A DNA stretch of 64,000 nt from the NCBI GenBank assembly GCA_038373865.1, contig JAXGGA010000072.1:186001-250000 (forward strand). The letters are read 5' to 3'. The notes below the pieces were generated by a model. The model saw nothing but the letters and a program-made list of their open reading frames with translations, was not told the DNA's origin and ran no database searches. A program made the translations under genes and the position numbers. The stretch is from Uloborus plumipes (lineage: Eukaryota; Arthropoda; Arachnida; Araneae; Uloboridae). This document shows, one piece after another, positions 61,775 to 64,000 of this stretch. Within the stretch, counting starts at the first letter, position 1, and every line of letters begins with the position of its first letter.

Positions 61775-61868
61775 ATGGCCTACCTCAAGTCGAGCCCTTA
61801 CTCTGTCAACGGCATCGGCCTACCCTCGCCCGGGGTAGACCTCCTCCACCCCACCGTCGGATATCCGG
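61775..61868 (+). CDS. otd: orthodenticle/Otx homeodomain protein, first coding exon
   Basis: The gene encodes the paired-class K50 homeodomain transcription factor Otd/Otx, a nuclear regulator of anterior head and brain patterning in animals. The exon reads [20 protein letters not shown], then a V-DLLHP-VGYPG segment: the conserved Otx N-terminus (YLK-PPY-VNG ... DLLHPSVGYP). ATG at 61,775 was chosen because the homology starts there and its context is good (G at -3, G at +4). The exon ends at 61,868 before GTAAGC, phase 1 (94 nt), placing the intron right after GYP as in vertebrate OTX genes, as I recall them. The homeodomain exons lie outside the window. The frame is open upstream to 61,334, but that ATG is in a repeat unit. 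Identity is confident; orthologue numbering (otd-1/otd-2) is not determinable. Confidence 0.93.
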
Positions 61869-61964
61869 GTAAGCCGACTCTTTTTTTGCTTTCTTCCTTC
61901 CACCGCACATTCCGACGGCTTAATAAAGCCGATTAGCCAGTGACGGATGCTCTCACCCCTGCCC

Positions 61965-62425
61965 TGCCCCACTAATTTCGGTTTAAAAGCCCACTTCCTT
62001 CATAAATCCTCTTTTGTTAACTCATCTAAGATTATCCCTCCAAATAAACTCGGCCTTCCTCAAGGACCAGCTTCGCTCCCATTGTTCGTCTTCGTGTCGT
62101 ACATAACACATCATTGGGACTGTCACTCAATTCGTTTATTTTTTTTCAATTATTAAAATACGAATTTATGAAAAAAAAAAAAACAATTATTTTTCAGTAA
62201 GCATAATCCGTCATCAACAGGAATACCACAACTAATTTCATTTTAAATGCCCACTTCTACATTGCTCCTTCAGGAATTCTCTTTTTGTTAATTCATTTAC
62301 AATTACCGTTTCAAATGAACTAGGCCTTCCCCAAGGAACAATTTTCGAGCCTATTGTTTTTCTTCATGTCATATAAGCTTTCATTGTGACTAGCCGGTTG
62401 TCATATCGTTTATTTATGTTTATTT
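61965..62425. repeat. tandem duplication in otd intron 1, 260-bp period
   Basis: ACTAATTTCGGTTTAAAAGC (61,971) and ACTAATTTCATTTTAAATGC (62,231) open two units. Both continue with CCCACTTC, TCTTTTTGTTAA-TCAT, GGCCTTCC-CAAGGA, ATTGTT-TTCTTC-TGTC and TCGTTTATT. It starts about 100 bp after the splice donor. Confidence 0.85.
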
Positions 62426-63269
62426 TAGACAATGATTTACACTATTGATCTTAGTTTCAGATAGGGATTGCCAACTCACTTACTTAGAAAATTCTTCCAT
62501 TAAAGCAATAAAATAAGTACACAGAACAATAACAAGCATTAAATTTTAATCTAAAGCATGCATTCATTTAGAAAAAGATATATATTTTTTAGTTTCAATC
62601 TTAGATTTTAACTACTCCAGTTGCAGTCTTGTTTCAAATTAACAATTTATTATAACTGAATTATGAAAATTTTTTTTGGCAGAATAATATTTTTTGAACT
62701 AGTGTCTAAGAATCTTGTACTGTAATAATCCCGAGGTTGCAACTTCGGCAATGTTAGAATGCAAAATTTTTTGTGGACTATATCTCCAGATGATGTACTT
62801 TGGAAATATCGTCACTATTTTGTGAAGTGATTGCTAAAAACCAATTTAAAAAAAAAAAAGTCATTAACTAGTTGATTTCAATGGTAAAATTTTTAATCAC
62901 AATATTCTGAATTAGTTATTAAATATTGAACATTTCTTGTACTTAGGTTAAAAAAGCCCACCCACATTGAAATAGAAATAAGTAATGAAATTTACAAGTA
63001 ATGCTTCAATATTAAAGCATTTTGATAATAAGAAAATGTATTGTTTTCACTATTACCATGATTTAAATTTAAAACTCCATCGGTTGTGTATAGCAAGGAA
63101 ATATTTTGTCAAATGTTAATTTGTTAATGCTCACAACAGCAGCATTCCCCCCCCCCCCACACACACACATTTTTGTATATTACCACTTTCTCCATTTTTC
63201 GTATTAGTGAAGCTGCAAATTAAAACTTAGTAAAAAGCTTCACATAAAAGTTATGCTCCGTTCGAATTA

Positions 63270-64000
63270 AGTTTAATTTTCTTGTGAAATATATTTGTAT
63301 ACATTAGATACATTTCTCTACTGTGTTCGCACACCTATATTCGTAACGTTCAACAAAATATAAAGTTTGTATTGTTCATGTTTATTCGAGTCATTTAAAA
63401 TCTATGGCATGTCATTTCTCTCCCACATGACTAAAATGTATCAAAAGATTCTGGCTAAGTGCTGTTGAAATATTTCCCTACTCAGATCACATTATCGTGC
63501 CTTTGAACAAAATATGATGTTTGTGCTGTTTATGTTGATTCTATAGTTATTTAAGATTTATGGCATACCACTTCTCACCAATGACTCAAATGTTAAGAAA
63601 GCATTCGTGACTTTCACAATAAAATAAAGTAATTCTCATAAAAAATAACTCTTAAAAATACAACTTTAGCTTCCAAATGCAAGTATTTATATTTTTTTAT
63701 TCGATTTATCGATAACTAATAGTCAACAGACAAGATAAAATATCAACATCGTTGTTATCATCCACTCAATTTTGTTTGGATAGAACATATTTCCTACTTT
63801 TCAACAAAATATGATATGTTTGTGTTGTACATATTTATTTTAAGTTATTTAAAATTCGTAGTTTTTTTTTTCCTTTTTTCGCATGGCTAAAAGTAACCAA
63901 GATGCAGTAAACAATGCGGGACTTTCACAATGAAACTATGTATTCTTTATAAAAAGTTTGCCATACAATATCAACTTTCGCTTCCAAATATAAATGTTTA
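63270..64000. repeat. tandem triplication in otd intron 1, continues past the edge
   Basis: CAACAAAATATAAAGTTTGT (63,351), GAACAAAATATGATGTTTGT (63,506) and CAACAAAATATGATATGTTT (63,802) mark three units. Each is followed by GTTATTTAAAAT-like sequence and ATGACTAAAATG/ATGACTCAAATG/ATGGCTAAAAG. Units 2 and 3 also share GACTTTCACAATRAAA and TTTAGCTTCCAAATGCAAGT / TTTCGCTTCCAAATATAAAT. Confidence 0.8.

Larger units (their letters stand above)
61869..64000 (+). other. otd: first intron of otd (runs off the window)
   Basis: Begins with donor GTAAGC; no acceptor joining to a homeodomain exon is seen before 64,000, so the intron exceeds 2.1 kb. It contains the tandem duplications listed separately. 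Between them (62,430-63,260) is AT-rich sequence in which I see nothing, apart from a C10 plus (CA)n run at about 63,148. Confidence 0.85.

Noticed and set aside
61309..61872. 187-codon open frame overlapping the otd exon in another frame
   Set aside because: It overlaps the otd exon out of frame, is Arg/Ala/Pro-rich as expected from CpG-rich DNA, and is accompanied by equally open minus-strand frames (61,342-61,776; 61,379-61,717).

Overview
This is a eukaryotic, AT-rich, intron- and transposon-laden window with essentially one host-gene landmark. At 61,775-61,868 (+) lies a short exon whose product begins [20 protein letters not shown] and continues to a DLLHP-VGYPG ending. This is the characteristic N-terminus of Otx/orthodenticle (otd) homeodomain proteins, and it is followed by a GT splice donor. 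The homeodomain exons would lie beyond the right edge. The form of the N-terminus suggests an arthropod, possibly a chelicerate, but the sequence alone does not fix the species.

Layout. Roughly 1-61,370 is upstream of otd and holds no recognisable host coding exon: a gene desert about 61 kb long. It contains (i) a mosaic of DNA transposons, MITEs, a Helitron and a SINE, many with readable terminal inverted repeats and target duplications; (ii) at least ten diverged, low-copy (2-3 unit) tandem duplications of about 100-400 bp units; (iii) several very long foldback sequences (23.2, 55.9 and 57.5 kb); and (iv) less AT-rich, apparently single-copy islands (1-760, 10.2-10.8, 18.3-18.6, 29.1-29.5, 41.1-41.7, 42.9-43.5, 50.06-50.34 kb) that are reasonable candidates for cis-regulatory DNA of otd. 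A GC-rich, CpG-rich block (about 61,378-61,868) contains the otd start codon and is probably its 5' UTR/promoter region. Directly upstream of it is an array of about 160-180 bp degenerate repeats. From 61,869 to the right edge is the first otd intron, which again starts with low-copy tandem duplications.

Mobile DNA. The best-resolved elements are: a decayed hAT (3,388-5,195); a 290-bp MITE with a perfect 8-bp target duplication (8,433-8,722); a hAT holding a nested TA-target element with pogo-like remnants (15,357-17,215 / 15,765-17,056); a 652-bp near-perfect foldback between TA microsatellites (23,204-23,855) beside another hAT-like element (23,894-25,083); eight copies of one CACTG...CAGTG, TA-target MITE family; a Helitron (31,462-33,098) inserted in one of those copies, whose empty site is supplied by a sister copy; a TA-target element with palindromic internal motifs (35,492-37,549); a 1.56-kb Tc1/mariner-like foldback (55,940-57,503); a hAT-type element made of ATTACG-like repeats (59,420-60,138); and a tRNA-type SINE with a perfect 10-bp target duplication (60,320-60,539).

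Apart from the otd exon and a frameshifted Helitron helicase tail, none of the open reading frames looks like a real gene. All coordinates and repeat relationships were read by eye, without alignment or database search.
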